Of a stretch of 64,000 nt of DNA, positions 40,346 through 52,169 are shown in pieces. The DNA lies in NCBI RefSeq assembly GCF_000149955.1, contig NC_030998.1, positions 1,560,164 through 1,624,163 on the forward strand, given 5' to 3'. The stretch comes from Fusarium oxysporum f. sp. lycopersici 4287. Its lineage: Eukaryota; Ascomycota; Sordariomycetes; Hypocreales; Nectriaceae. Under the pieces are notes generated by a model. That model was not told the origin of the DNA and searched no databases. It was given only the letters and a program-made list of their open reading frames with translations. The position numbers and the translations under genes are program-made. Position 1 is the stretch's first letter, and each line of letters starts with the position of its first letter.

Positions 40346-42359
40346 ATGTCACATGATAAACCAAAGACCACCGACATCAAAGTCGAAGTGGCACTCACTC
40401 GCGATGTCGAGATCATCGAGATGAGAAACATGAGCAATGTCTCGCACAAAGATGAAAACACAACGACATGGGCCATCTCAGCGCCGAAGCAGGAAGACGA
40501 CAAGGAGCAGAATGATTGGCTCGATGGATTCAGAAGAGCGGACAGGAGAAAATTGAAGAAGGGTTGGGATAAGGGGTATCACTCTGAGCCGAAGCCTCAT
40601 GTTCCGGGGGATCGATATTTCGATATTCGTGCGGCCAATGCAAAGACTGCTACGTCGGCGCTGGCGAGGGAATTGAAGGGCAGGCATTTGCAGATGATTG
40701 CTTTTGGCGGTGCTATTGGTAGGTGAAAGTCGGTGTTTGATTGTGAGATGCTTGCTAACATCTGATAGGTACCGGTTTGTTCATCACTTCTGGCAGTGCT
40801 CTTCACCAAGGTGGTCCTGGAAGTGTTCTCCTCTCATACATCGTCATCGGCGCACTTCAATACTGCACCATGCAATCGCTCGCTGAGCTCTGTGTCATCT
40901 TCCCCATCGCCGGTTCGTTCTCTGCTTTCTCGACTCGCTTTCTGGATCCTTCTTGGGGTTTTTCTATGGGATGGAAGTAAGTCTCACTCACTCATTCATG
41001 AGATGAGAGCATCGCTAACGTGCGTAGCTACTGTCTTCAATGGCTCTTCACTCTTCCGCTTGAGATCATTGCTGGCGCATTCACAATCACTTACTGGAAT
41101 GAAGACATCTCCAAATCCGTTTTTGTTGCCATTTTCTTAGCAGCCATTTTCATCATCAACTTGTTTGGTGTTAAAGCGTACGGTGAAGCTGAATTCGTCT
41201 TCTCCATCATCAAGGTCACTGCGATCGTAGCCTTCATGTAAGCCTCGTCCCACTACTCACTGAGAGTCTAAAAAGTCCAGCGACTAACAAACCCAGTCTT
41301 CTTGGAATTGTAATCAACATAGGAGGAGAACCTACCTCGGGCTACATCGGAGGCCGCTATTGGATCGACCCCGGCTTATTCAACAACGGCTTCAAAGGCT
41401 TCTGTTCCGTACTCGTGACATCATGCTTCTCCTTCACCGGCACCGAACTCATCGGCCTCGCAGCAGCGGAAACAGCCAATCCTCGCAAATCCCTCCCCAG
41501 CGCCATCAAGCAGGTCTTCTGGCGCATCACCCTCTTTTACATTGTAGCCCTGATGCTCGTCAGCCTTCTTGTTCCTCACGACGACCCGAGAATCTTGGAC
41601 GCTAGCTCCTCCAACTCTGCGGCCTCACCTTTTGTCGTCGCTATCGAAACTGCCGGAACCACTGTGCTGCCCAGTGTTATGAACGCTGTTATTCTCATTG
41701 CTGTCATCAGCGTTGGCAACTCGTCGGTATTTGGTTCTTCGCGAACCCTTGCTGCTCTTGCTGATCAATCCATGGCACCGGCTATCTTCTCCTATGTTGA
41801 TAAACAGGGTCGACCTTTGGCTGCTATTATCTTTTCTTGCTGTATTGGACTTTTAGCTTTCATCGCTGATCTGAAGGCTCATGATGTCGTCTTCAACTGG
41901 TTGTTATCCATTAGCTCTCTCGCGACTCTCTTTACTTGGGGCAGCATCTGTCTTACTCATATCCGCTTCCGCAACGCATGGGCACACGCGGCACATACCC
42001 TCGAGCAACTACCATTCCGCTCACGACCCGGCACATACGGCTCCTGGTTCGCTCTGGCTGGATATGTCCTTGTCTTGTTGAGCCAAGTCTGGATAGCTGT
42101 CGATCCTGTTGATCACAAGAAGAACGAGACCACAAACGACATTGTGCAGAACATTTTCCTGAATCTCATGGCTGTTCCCATTGTCCTGATCATGTACCTC
42201 GGACACAAGCTTTGGTACAGAACGAACTTCGTGGCTTTGGATGATATTGATATCCAGACTGGACGACGTTATTATCGTGTCCATTTGATGAGTGATCAGG
42301 AGAGGGAGGCACGTGTTACCTGGCCTTTGTGGAAGAGGGCTTACCGATATTTCTGTTAA
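40346..42359 (+). CDS. Amino acid permease (GAP1-like, YAT family)
   Basis: 617 aa from exons 40346-40718, 40769-40976, 41028-41237 and 41297-42359. A long hydrophilic cytoplasmic N-terminus (about 120 aa) ends in the family hallmark LKGRHLQMIAFGGAIGTGLFITSG. Signature segments follow in order: GPGSVLLSYIVIGALQYCTM, the consensus SFTGTELIGLAAAETANPRKSLPSAI split across text here only for length, VISVGNSSVFGSSRTLAALA and PLAAIIFSCCIGLLAFI. About 12 membrane helices are expected. It imports amino acids across the plasma membrane by proton symport; the substrate range is not readable. The C-terminus lacks extra domains. The four-exon splicing gives no internal stop. Confidence 0.95.
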
Positions 42360-44013
42360 TGAAGCGTTGTCTCTATTTGTATTCCTCTGGCTTGGATATG
42401 AGTTACCAGATCAGCTTTTTTGAGAAGGCATAATTAAGGAATTTCATGACATTGACCAAACCTTGATTCTGTCAAACCACTCGTTTTGTGTCTTTTATGT
42501 CGTAGTTGTAATCATTGCAGTCATGGCCTAACGAATAACGATGCCTTCAAGCGAGGTGATTACCAAGTTCAGATGATGAAAATCGATCCATATACACGAG
42601 GCATACAGCTAGATATATAATTCGCCACTGCGGCTCAAATAACTCAACGGGTCCCAATCCATCAATTCGTAACATGAACTGCCGAATATGAACCTAATCT
42701 CGGTCCAATCAAAAGTTCATTACCTTAGCCGCAGCGCATGAAAATTCATGTATGCAAATCTGCGGCGTTTGCAGGAATGAAACAGTTCTGTTTCATTCAA
42801 TGATACCTGCTTGAAGTGGGGATGGCACCGAGATCTGCACGACCCCAAGGGAGGTGTTGCAGTGGTTACTCAATGACATTTGAGTTTATGGGGCCTGGTG
42901 GTATTTATCAGACCATGGGAATAGATTTGACCGGGGCTCAAGTATCACAGTTACAGTGCGGAGCGGAGATGTCGAAACCGCTGGAGTGTAAGCGAGTCGT
43001 CTGAACTTGTAAGGTAATAATTGCGAGCTTGAGTCCACTTGGTGATCAATGCGAAAGAGGATGCATTGCTTTGCCAAGAAATTGAAGAAGAAGTAAATGT
43101 GTTGTTTTGAACATCTGCAAGTCTTTCCAGGGGCATTTCCTTTCTTTGTTCTCTCTTGAGTTCACCCATGCCAAGCCGCACCCCAGTCGTTGAAAGAAAA
43201 TCCCTTTGGGGTTACGGGCTGTACGGGATCGATTATCCGAATTATTAACCCGTTTACCCAGATATTAAGTTCCCAGGCATCCGTAGCCACAACTGAACTC
43301 TCCTATCTTATCGACCAGGACTTCGCTCCTCTCGCCAGACTCGCTTCGTGCACTTCACTCGTAGTGTGAAAGCGAATCCTTTCCCAAAGGAATCTTGGCT
43401 GAAACGCTGTACAGGCATCGCCCAAGATGCAGGAACGGAAACATGGATTCTTAGTGGACGCCAGCTTGTCTCCGCGGATCACATTACGGAGGATTTACCG
43501 GTGACCGGCTACAAATCCTGGAACGAGATACAGTTCTGTGCGGACACTTTATCGTGTCCACTCGGTCCGAGGGGCTGGATTTGCTTCGCTTGCGTAACGA
43601 TGCTGGGAACCCCTGGCTTTTGTCTCGGGAGGTATCTGCAGCTGTGCCTCAGTGGCTGTAACTATCTACTGCAAGCCTTCTCTGTATTCACGGAGCTTTC
43701 ACTATTTGCAATGAGGCCGTCATAGTCGATCCGCGGCTGGCTTGGCGTAATGTAGAGAAGCAGTAAGCGGTAGTGACACTGTCACAGGATGTGAAATGGA
43801 AACATTCTGCAGGCAAGGCAAGTTAGAGCTACGCAGTAGAGTGCCAGACGTGCATGTGAAGAAAACTTGATGCTGTGACTTGTCTCAAGTGTTGATCCTG
43901 GTAATGAGGTGCATACAAATATCTGCAGCGATTCCTTCACCACTGGATCTTTGTTTGCTTTCTTAGTTGATGCTTTTAAGTTTTAAACTATTAATTCACT
44001 GTGATATTCACGT
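42360..44013. other. Intergenic, about 1.65 kb
   Basis: No gene recognised. ORF 43348-43725 has no domain and odd composition. The right part is the promoter of the rhodopsin-domain gene. Confidence 0.5.
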
Positions 44014-45275
44014 ATGTCAGGTCCTCCAAAGCCTCCCAGCGATGGGAGCCCTTTCTTCCCCATCTCGGAACGAGCTGCCAAACTTGCGGCTGCGCATCTG
44101 GGGATAACTTCGCCGCTTCTTGCTATTGCGTTGGCTATGTTTGTGGCGAGGATATGGTTGCGAGTAAGACCGGTTTGGAGAGTGAGTTGGGAGGACTACA
44201 GCATGACGATTGGAGTTGTAAGTTATATAATTGTTTGCCTTCGGGGAGACCTATCACTGACGATTATTTGTTACAGTGTGCAGCTGTCGTCGATTTCGGA
44301 TTCCTCATACCGCAGATGTATACATCACCACGTCTCATCACCGAATCTCAAGTGACTTGGTCGCGAAAATACGCATTCCTTGCGATCCCCATCTGGGGCA
44401 TTGCTATGATGTTCATCAAAGTCAGCATCGCAATGATGATGCACCGAATCCAGCCAACTGTACTGTGGTGGCGAGTCTTTTGTTTCTTCATAATGGGCAT
44501 CTTGATAGCCTACGGCGTTGCAAACACCTTCTTCATCCTCCTTCAATGTCGACCTCTCGAAGCATCATGGGATACATCATTGTTGGAAACAGTACAAGGA
44601 GCCAGCTGTCTTCCGCAAACTGGCATTCACATCATGTCCAACATTGGGTCCGGCATCAACATTGCAACAGACATCATGCTGTCTTTGGCACCGACACTGT
44701 TCCTTTGGAAGCTCAAAAGACCGCTGAAAGAGAAGATCCTTGTTGGGGCACTCATGGGTCTGGGCATGTTTGCAAGCGTCGCTTCCATCGTAAAAGCAAC
44801 CCTTGTCAAAGAATTCGGCATGGCGAAAGATGCATGGGCACTCACAAACTCCATCGCCACCTGGACAGCCCTCGAGCAAATCCTCATCATGATCGCATCA
44901 TCCGCACCCTTTCTCAAGCCCCTCGTCCAAAGCGCCTTACACAGAATGGGCTGGACGTTATCAGGAACATCAGCCGGTCGCTCCGGCTACGGAAACCGGT
45001 ATCACGATGTTGGACAGAGTGCACGACAGTCACGACTGGTGAACAAGTCAGCGGTAAACTCGAGAAGGGGTATCTACGGTGGAGATGAGGATCCTTTTGC
45101 TGCAGGGGACAGCAACGATGCTATTCCTTTGGAGGGGAAGGTCTTTGAAGTGGGTAAGCCAAGAGACGAACGAGATATCACGACAATGCGAACGACGCAG
45201 GGATCTTTGACCACAGGATCGTGGACGGAGAGGGGAAGTGAGGACAGGGAGCTTACGCCAAGCCATGCAGTGTAA
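44014..45275 (+). CDS. Fungal rhodopsin-domain integral membrane protein
   Basis: 400 aa from exons 44014-44217 and 44277-45275; the phase-0 intron is 59 nt. Seven membrane helices are expected, starting with LGITSPLLAIALAMFVARIW, and the family motif WRVSWEDYSMTIGVV follows helix 1. Other conserved parts are YAFLAIPIWGIAMMFIKVSI, FFIMGILIAYGVANTFFILLQCRPLEASWD, and GSGINIATDIMLSLAPTLFLWKLKRPLKEK. The last 130 residues form a polar cytoplasmic tail. This large Pezizomycotina family is related to PTH11-type receptors and SAT-like proteins; no extracellular CFEM domain is present here, so a host-sensing PTH11 role is not supported. An upstream frame starting at 44001 is out of phase with this exon. 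Confidence 0.9.
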
Positions 45276-45814
45276 TTTGACTAATAAAAACCCTTTCAAT
45301 TTACCCAGAACCAACATGCATATGTACCTTCAGGCACTTTTGACCTGTCGATGATCATTGACCATTACAGTATAGTGGAGTTGGTAAAGACAATCGGATC
45401 ATCAAGGAACAACTCAAGCGAAACTAGGATTTTAACCTGCAGATTAGATTCTCCGGCGCGGGTCGTGGAAATCCGCCGGCCTTGGGGCCAAGTTTATCTC
45501 GTCGGTAAGGGTGATCCCTGATGTTCCGAGTCCCCGGATCCATCGCTTAACAGGGAATGTCACGGAGTCTTTTGCCAGCGCTTCAACCAATGTGCATGTA
45601 GCAGCATCTGCAATGTCACGCTGCAGGTGCTGTTCGGTAACGAGGTCCAGTTTCGTGAACCCTGCAGACTGAGGCAAAAAATTCAAAACATACAAAGGAG
45701 CGTTCCTATTCCTTTCTTTTGTCGATCGCTCGTCTCAGACACTTCTGAGTGACCAGGTGCATCTTCTGATACTGTCCCTGCATTTTGTCTTCTGGTGTTC
45801 TTTAGGCCTACATC
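45276..45814. other. Intergenic / tyrosinase promoter
   Basis: No gene recognised. Ends in the leader of the tyrosinase gene. Confidence 0.5.
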
Positions 45815-47018
45815 ATGGTTGCTATTACGTCTTTGTGGACTGCTGTCCTCCTTGCAGGCGTGGCTGTTTCTGAGGCAAAGAGCTGTAAGAAACCTTTCAT
45901 CAGAAGGGAATGGTATGTAACTGATTCTGTTTGGTTGATCACTTTCTGATTGGTGGTAGGCGCTCTCTTAGTGTCAAGGAGAGAGATCAGTACATCAAAG
46001 CTCAGAAGTGCCTGATGAAGAAACCTCCCCAGTCTTCTACTGTCGATATCCCTGGCGCTCGGAGTCGATGGGATGACTTCTTGGGCACGCACATCATCAA
46101 CGCCGATGACGTGCATTTCACAGTACGTCCACACATCATTCGATTCACGTTTCATCTTCTAACTCCAACAGGGCGTATTCTACCCCTACCACCGTCTACT
46201 CATGTACTCCTACGAACAAGAGCTTCAGACCTGTGGCTGGAAAGGCGGCGTTCCCTACTGGGACTGGACACTCGACGCCGCTGGTCCCGACAACGACACC
46301 TCCGTGTTTGTAAACTCACCTATTTTTGACAACAAACACGGTTTCGGCGGAAACGGAGCTTGGATCCCTGGAAACTTCTCTAACCCTGAGCCTGGTCTGC
46401 CGGTGAATCCTCCTTGGGATGTTCCTGATCGCTCTGGTGGTGATTGCATCAAGAGAGGTCCGTTTGCGGGACTCAAGTCGAACTTGGGGCCTGGCAATGG
46501 TACGGCGTATAACCCTAACTGTATCAGAAGAGACTTTGCACCGTTGAGTTTTAGGGATATGAGTGGTCCTGCTGCTGTTGAGGATGGGATGCAGCAGGGT
46601 GATTTTGGCCACTTTGATCGTCTTACGCAGAGCACTACTCACTCTGGTGGACACTGGGGAGTTGGTGGGTTGTATGGTACCATGACTGACAAGTGGCAGA
46701 GTCGTAAGTTCCGTCTCACTCTCACCACCTGACATGCTTCACATACTGACTCTGACAGCTGCTGATCCTCTATTCTGGGTCCATCATGCCAACGTTGACC
46801 GCTTCTGGTGGTCATGGCAAATTCGTGATCTCAAGAAGCGTGAGAAAGACATCTCTGGGCCCCTCGTCAACTTTGATTACAACAATGAGGCTGCTGGTAA
46901 TGTTACTCTTGACCATGGTATCTTTATTGGTGAGACCGTCAAGCTCAAGGCCAAGGTAAAGGATGTTATGCATATCAAGAAGGGTCTCCTTTGCTACGAA
47001 TACGAGGATACCTATTGA
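45815..47018 (+). CDS. Secreted tyrosinase-domain copper oxidase
   Basis: 350 aa from exons 45815-45912, 45960-46122, 46172-46703 and 46759-47018, all GT-AG. A signal peptide starts the protein (MVAITSLWTAVLLAGVAVSEA). The CuA site is built from the histidines in GTHIINADDVHFTGVFYPYHR, and the following SYEQELQ and VPYWDWTLDA are typical. The CuB site has HSGGHWGVGG and then FWVHHANVDRFWW. Family enzymes hydroxylate phenols or oxidise catechols to quinones; the short length and secretion signal resemble the catechol-oxidase or tyrosinase-like enzymes of Fusarium. No C-terminal inhibitory domain is present. Several N-glycosylation sites occur (NDTS, NFSN, NGTA). A MULE element begins 258 bp downstream. 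Confidence 0.93.
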
Positions 47019-47266
47019 TGCTTGCACGGGTTATGAGACTTGTGAAGACTTAGACATTCTTGACACTAGCTGTCCATCAATTTAATATCCATTGGCACTA
47101 GCTGCCTGTTCAATTGACTGTGACCATGCTGTCATCAACACCTTCGTACTCTCGCATTCAGGACACGTCTCCGAATTATTTCGGAGCTTACAACGGCATG
47201 TCTTGGTCAACGTTATGCAATCCCCTCTTTTGGTGAACCTTTTCGGGCACCTTAGGTAATTATGCC

Positions 47267-47275
47267 CGCTGACAT
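47267..47275. repeat. Target site duplication, left copy
   Basis: CGCTGACAT immediately outside the left inverted repeat, repeated exactly at the right ends (51244-51252 and, in the overlapping contig, 52870-52878). Confidence 0.85.
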
Positions 47276-47373
47276 GGGCGCCAATAGGTGCGCACCTGGA
47301 TGCGCACGTAAGTGTCACGTGTTGCGCACCCGGTGCGTCTGTAAGGGAGTTATGTAAGCCCAACACCCTTGTA
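47276..47373 (+). repeat. MULE left terminal inverted repeat (98 bp)
   Basis: Begins GGGCGCCAATAGGTGCGCAC. Reverse-complements to the right repeat with one mismatch (C/T at position 6). Confidence 0.92.
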
Positions 47374-47499
47374 TGCCAGCCAGCCTATTGTATTTTATTG
47401 TATTGCTTCTAATCTCTAGATGACGAACTGCTCTGCTATACAGATTTTTTCTCACGGTGCCATAATTGGGATATAAGTAATGTAGGCGTTAATAATAAT

Positions 47500-48825
47500 C
47501 TAAGCAGTAACTATGATACAGTCTTCAGCCAGTTTATCGTTCGAGTACAGAGCTTGTTGGTCGATCATGTCCTGCTCAACCCTCTTCCAAATCTCCTTCA
47601 TGCCTGTTCGCCTGTTCGCCAGAGGGTTGTCGCCCATCTCCTGGGCGACTTGCCTCTCCACACGTTCATCTTCTACCCTGGTCCAATCCAAGTACGCCAT
47701 CATCTCCTCCTTAGTCCACTCCCGTCCAGGTATCGTTGATGTGCATCGCTTACCCATCTGCTTATAATCCAAACACCAGCTGTAACTTGTCTTATCGTAG
47801 CGTTGAGGGAGGCCCATTGCCTTTCGATATTCCTGGTTAGTCTTTAAGCTACCTCGAGGCAGCTTGTTATACCATGCCATCCGTGCTGCAATATATCGAT
47901 CATATATAGCACGAGGGTCATCATAGCGTATGTCTGGCCCAGACGCTGGTACCGATGGCGGCATATCTGGTGGTGGAGGTACATCCGCTGATGAGGATGG
48001 CAGTGCTATTATATCTGGCGGGGACGGCACCATCTCTTGATCACATAGTGCCGCTGGCGGCGCTACCTGCTGCTGTGGCAAAATTGAGCATAAGGATGGA
48101 TCGGGAACTGGCTGTTGAGCCGAACTTGGTGTAGTCGATGGCGGCAGCGTATTTGGGGGCGCTGTAGAAGCTGAGGGAGATACAAGATGCGCATATCGCA
48201 ATGGGCATGCCTTTGAGCTCATCCTGTGGCCCTGTGTATGACATCTTGAACATTTGGGGTTGGCTCTCGTCTGTGATGCTTGTTCGACGATCTCAAATGC
48301 ACATGGCTCGCGCTGAGTGCTAGTCTTCGGCAATGTTGACGTAGCTGGCACCTGATCGAACTGACGGCGGGGCTCTATGAGCAATTGAGGGTTTCCTTCT
48401 CGTTGAAGATGCCAATGCGTATGGAAGTGGTGTAGTTGAAGCGGCTGGGCTTGTTGTAGAAGAGGCTCAATTGTGTGAGCGCAAGGGAGCCCAAGCGTTG
48501 CTGAGAAGACTCCTGTGCAGGCAGGGAGTCTGTCCTGTTGGAGCCGCTTTCTCTGCGCCTCAACCTTCCGCAATGCCTCGTGAGATACCCAGCCTCGTAT
48601 GATGCTGTATAGACTCCCTGAGAGTTCTATGGGTGTTCGGATTTGCTGCTTCGCCTGGTTTGCTCGGAGCTCAGCTACTTGGTTAAGTATCGCCAGCTTG
48701 ATAGCCCTCCAGGCCTCAAAGAGATCTAGCTGGGAAGTATCAAGGTACACCTTGATGAGCTGATGAATACCCTCGCCTCGAGATGTAACCACATTCTCAA
48801 AGTGAAGATACCGATCCAAACCCAA
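47500..48825 (-). pseudogene. MULE transposase, C-terminal part
   Basis: 441 open codons. Contains the segment after the catalytic core (HFENVVTSRGEGIHQLIKVYL) and the SWIM-like region GVFSATLGLPCAHTIEPLL (C-x-H). A CCHC zinc knuckle follows (CSRCHTQGHRMSSKAC), then a Pro/Ser-rich stretch and a C-terminal charged region. It is in a different frame from the N-terminal part, separated by the duplicated noisy stretch 48830-49376, so the intact gene cannot be read from this copy. Whether the break is biological or an assembly fault is open. Confidence 0.8.
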
Positions 48826-49376
48826 GCTTTCAACGTGAAGCCTTTGGGTTTTTTGTAGAGGTCAAGCCCAATTGTGTCGATGCTCTAGGCGACCTCCCGG
48901 GCGTGAGCTGAAGCATAGCGCTCTTTGAGCTGGCATGGAAGCCTGTCCTTGTCGAGCCAAATTTGTCTCCCCCCTCAACTTTGCCGAAATGCCACGTGAG
49001 CTCATGCCATCCTTCCGTAGGAAGTTCCTTCCACTCCCTTAGTGGCCTTTGAGGTTTTTGGAGTTGCCGCATCGCTATGGTCTGCATAAAGCTTGGCTGG
49101 TAGGTTAACTATCGCCTGCCTTGATGGCCATGCCAAAGGCATAAAAGCGATACTGCAGGCCGGGAAACAATGAAGATACCGCATTCATGAGCTGATGAAT
49201 ACCCAGGCCTCGGGCTGTAACCACATTCTCAAAGTGAAGGTACCGTTCAACTACAGGTTTCACAAGCTGTATTTAGCCGATCTAAAGCCCAGATGTCGTC
49301 GATGTAGGCGACCTCCCGGGCGTGAGCTGAAGCATAGCGCTCTTTGAGCTGCTGAAGCCTGTCTTCAAATGTCTCC

Positions 49377-50489
49377 TCATTTGCCCGATGCCACGAGCTC
49401 ATGCCATCTTCCGTAGAAGTCCTTCCACTCTTGGTGGCCTTGAGGCTTTTGAGCCGCATCGTTATGACGCATAAAGCTTGGCTGGCAGTAACGCAGGACT
49501 GCCTTGTTGGCATGCCAAAGGCATAGAAGCGATACTGCAGCCGGGAAACAATGAGATACCGCATTCATGCAGGCCAGACAGCGGTCTGTAAGGATCACAG
49601 ATGGCAGCCTTGCGCTACAGGCTTCGTACATTGAACGTAGCCGATCTAACGCCCAGATGTAGTCCTTCTCCTCCTCGCCGCTGAGGAAGGCGAAGGCGAT
49701 GCAGAATGATCGTTGACAGGCATCAACACCGACGATATCGAGAAGAGGCATCCTATACTTGTTTGTCTTATATGTGCAGTCCAATATAAGTATATCCGGG
49801 TATGACTTAAGGTATGTTAGCGACTCTGGGTGGGCAAACAACACAGCTGTAACCCGACCATCCTCGTCGAAGCGTATTCGACTCCAGAAACCCTCAGCCT
49901 CAAGCTCATTAGCAAGAGCTTGGATTGTGCTCTGGCCCTTCTTCTGGTCTCGTTTGCCTTGTGCAATGCAGTTGTAGATGTCTTGCTGGGTGGCATGAGA
50001 CTCTGTGTTCTGACGTAGGTAGGACCTGATCTCTTTCGGTGCTACACCAGCGTTTGCAAGGTTGTTAATAGTTGACCTATCTGCATTGGATAGTTGACGA
50101 TGGACTGGATGTGCAGACATGCTTGTGCTTGGCTCGTGGTTGTGATGGGCAAACTCGCTGCCAGGACGGTGTGTAAGGCGCCACGTTGTCTTATCCAAGG
50201 CCTCCTTCGCAAGGACTGAGAATTGACACCCTGTACGCCGTGTTGTAGTTGACCGTTGCCGTACGCCCGAGGCCTTTGGAGGTGCTCCTCCACGGTCACA
50301 GCTGAAGAAAACAATTCGTCTGCCGCTCTCTGTTTTCTTCGACTTCCCAGTGACAAACGCATAGCCCCTGGGAGCTGCCCATGCATTGATCGCGGCGTGT
50401 AGGGCTTCCCGAGAGCCATACTCGCGTTCAGGAGGCAGGCAGTCATCAGAAAATTGAAAACTTGACGAGTAGCTGTAACTGGATTTCAT
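49377..50489 (-). pseudogene. MULE transposase, N-terminal and catalytic part
   Basis: 370 open codons. A FAR1/WRKY-GCM1-type DNA-binding zinc finger comes first (FSCDRGG ... TGCQFSVLAKE ... EFAHHNHEP, C-C-H-H spacing). The MULE catalytic domain follows, with the first Asp in LILDCTYKTNKYRMPLLDIVG, the second in VILTDRCLACM, and the LLCLWHANKAVL region. The frame stops at WHELVASGK, where the normal family sequence continues (EETFEDRLQQLKERYASAHAREVAYID is found in the next frame), so a frameshift separates this from the C-terminal part. The first residues (MKSSYSYSSSFQ) differ from the clean copy at 52700 (MNPVTATRQ), pointing to sequence errors here. Confidence 0.82.
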
Positions 50490-50667
50490 TCTAGGAGGAG
50501 ATGATTTGAGTAGATCGTTGCGCGGCGAAGTGAGTCTCGTTTATCAAGTGCAAAGGGGTAGCTACAAGGGTTGTTGGGCTTACATGAAACTCCCTGTACA
50601 GACGTAGGTAGCACCGGGTCTCTTGCGGTGCAACACCAGCGTTTGCAAGGTTGTTCATCCAGGTGAC

Positions 50668-51075
50668 CTACCTACATTGGATAGTTCCCGCCGGACTGGA
50701 TGTGCAGACATGCTTGTGCTTCGCTCGTGGTTGTGAGGGGCAAACTCGCTGCCAGGGACGGTGTGTAAGGCGCCACGTTGTCTTTATCCCAAGGCCTCCC
50801 TTCGCAAGGACTGAGAATTGACACCCTGTACGCCGTGTTGTAGTTGACCGTTGCCGTACGCCCGAGGCCTTTGGAGGTGCTCCTCCACGGTCACAGCTGA
50901 AGAAAACAATTCGTCTGCCGCTCTCTGTTTTCTTCGACTTCCCAGTGACAAACGCATAGCCCCTGGGAGCTGCCCATGCATTGATCGCGGCGTGTAGGGC
51001 TTCCCGAGAGCCATACTCGCGTTCAGGAGGCAGGCAGTCATCAGAAAATTGACGAGTAGCTGTAACTGGATTCAT
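50668..51075 (-). repeat. Duplicated transposase N-terminal fragment
   Basis: 135 codons repeating the start of the transposase (MNPVTATRQFSDDCLPPE) inside the same element. About 50585-50830 is riddled with extra bases relative to 49990-50260, while 50830-51060 is clean. This is most easily explained as an assembler joining two reads of one locus. Confidence 0.7.
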
Positions 51076-51145
51076 TCTAGGAGAGATGATTTGAGTAGAT
51101 CGTTGCGCGGCGAAGTGAGGCTCTTTATCAACGGAAAGGGGTAGC

Positions 51146-51243
51146 TACAAGGGTGTTGGGCTTACATAACTCCCTTACAGACGCACCGGGTGCGCAACAC
51201 GTGACACTTACGTGCGCATCCAGGTGCGCACCTATTGACGCCC
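51146..51243 (-). repeat. MULE right terminal inverted repeat
   Basis: Inverted partner of 47276-47373 with a single mismatch; ends CCTATTGACGCCC next to the target duplication. Confidence 0.92.
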
Positions 51244-51252
51244 CGCTGACAT
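51244..51252. repeat. Target site duplication, right copy
   Basis: CGCTGACAT, identical to 47267-47275. Confidence 0.85.
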
Positions 51253-51498
51253 ACTTGCTGCACAGTCTGGAATCACCAGTAAGATGCGCCTTATTTGATC
51301 ACGTAATTGCTTGATTCCAAACGCTGACTGCAGCCGAGATTCTGCCGCGAGAAGGGCGCTGTGATCTATGATTCAGTATAAATGTTTTGGAGTCGTCGTG
51401 TCATTATCTGCTTTATCGACAGCAGCAGCAGCAAGAATACAACAGCAATTGATTGAATTTGAATCAAAACTGATCTACACTCGACCCTTTCAGCAACA

Positions 51499-52069
51499 AT
51501 GTCCTCAGACTCAGTCGTTTACCACTACCTCGCCATCGGCAAGCTTGGCCGCGGAGAAGTTGTCAAGTGAGTATTGCGTCGCATATATCGACTCCCATTT
51601 GGACGGTCAAATGTTCTTGGACTAATCAATTGATAGGCTGTTCTTGAAGGATGCTGGTATTGACTTCGAGGAGAAGCGTTATAAATACCCTGATACCTGG
51701 CCAGAGACCAGCGAGAAGCTCAAGCAGCAGGGCATCACCCGCACTGGAAGCCTTCCTTCTCTTGAGTACAAAGGCCTCATCCTCACTCAGGTTGGTGAAC
51801 TCACAGTTGAGTTTTGAAACAAGACTAACGCCTTTGACAGCATATCCCAGTCCTTCGTTTCCTCTCTCGCGACCTCGGCAAGTATGACGGCAAGACGAAT
51901 GAGGATAAGTATTTGGTAGATGCTGTCTCCGACATCTACGTCGATTGGAGAGTATGAACACTAATTCCATCTTTCATGGTGCAAGCTCTAACTGAATCAC
52001 AGTCCCAATGGGTTGCCAACCTCAAGGGAGCAACCGACGAGTACAAGAACGAATTCCTCCCCAAGTACT
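51499..52069 (+). CDS. GST gene, partial copy at contig end
   Basis: Exons 51499-51566, 51637-51790, 51841-51951 and 52003-52069 are identical to the complete GST gene at 53125 and simply stop at the N run. With the matching MULE end just upstream, this is best read as the same locus sequenced on a second contig and not as a second gene. Confidence 0.8.
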
Positions 52070-52169
52070 NNNNNNNNNNNNNNNNNNNNNNNNNNNNNNN
52101 NNNNNNNNNNNNNNNNNNNNNNNNNNNNNNNNNNNNNNNNNNNNNNNNNNNNNNNNNNNNNNNNNNNNN
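52070..52169. other. Assembly gap (100 N)
   Basis: Exactly 100 N, the usual placeholder for unknown size, flanked by the same locus on both sides. Confidence 0.99.

Larger units (their letters stand above)
47276..51243 (-). mobile_element. Hop-like MULE (Mutator-like) DNA transposon
   Basis: Flanked by 98-bp inverted repeats and a 9-bp target duplication, with a minus-strand MULE transposase inside: the features of the Hop family known from Fusarium oxysporum, which has about 99-bp repeats. The interior is disturbed. About 0.4 kb (48760-49240 versus 49250-49570) and about 0.5 kb (50585-51060 versus 49990-50480) are present twice, the second versions being full of single-base insertions. The adjoining contig (from 52170) shows the same right end without those blocks, so the true element is probably shorter. 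It sits between tyrosinase and GST, about 256 bp from the GST start codon. Confidence 0.88.
49950..52069. repeat. Contig-end overlap, left side of gap 1
   Basis: Corresponds to 52170-53695 across the gap, except for about 594 extra bases that equal the noisy internal MULE duplication. The sequence is otherwise the same, including the GST introns. Confidence 0.85.

Noticed and set aside
43348..43725. 125-codon ORF in the permease-rhodopsin intergenic region
   Set aside because: No domain, no plausible splice partners.
44276..45088. 270-codon ORF overlapping the rhodopsin-domain gene
   Set aside because: Shadow frame, rich in His/Ser/Arg, inside a clear membrane protein gene.
51499..52069. 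Second GST gene
   Set aside because: Same sequence as 53125 onward and truncated exactly at a 100-N gap with matching flanks; treated as a contig-end duplicate.
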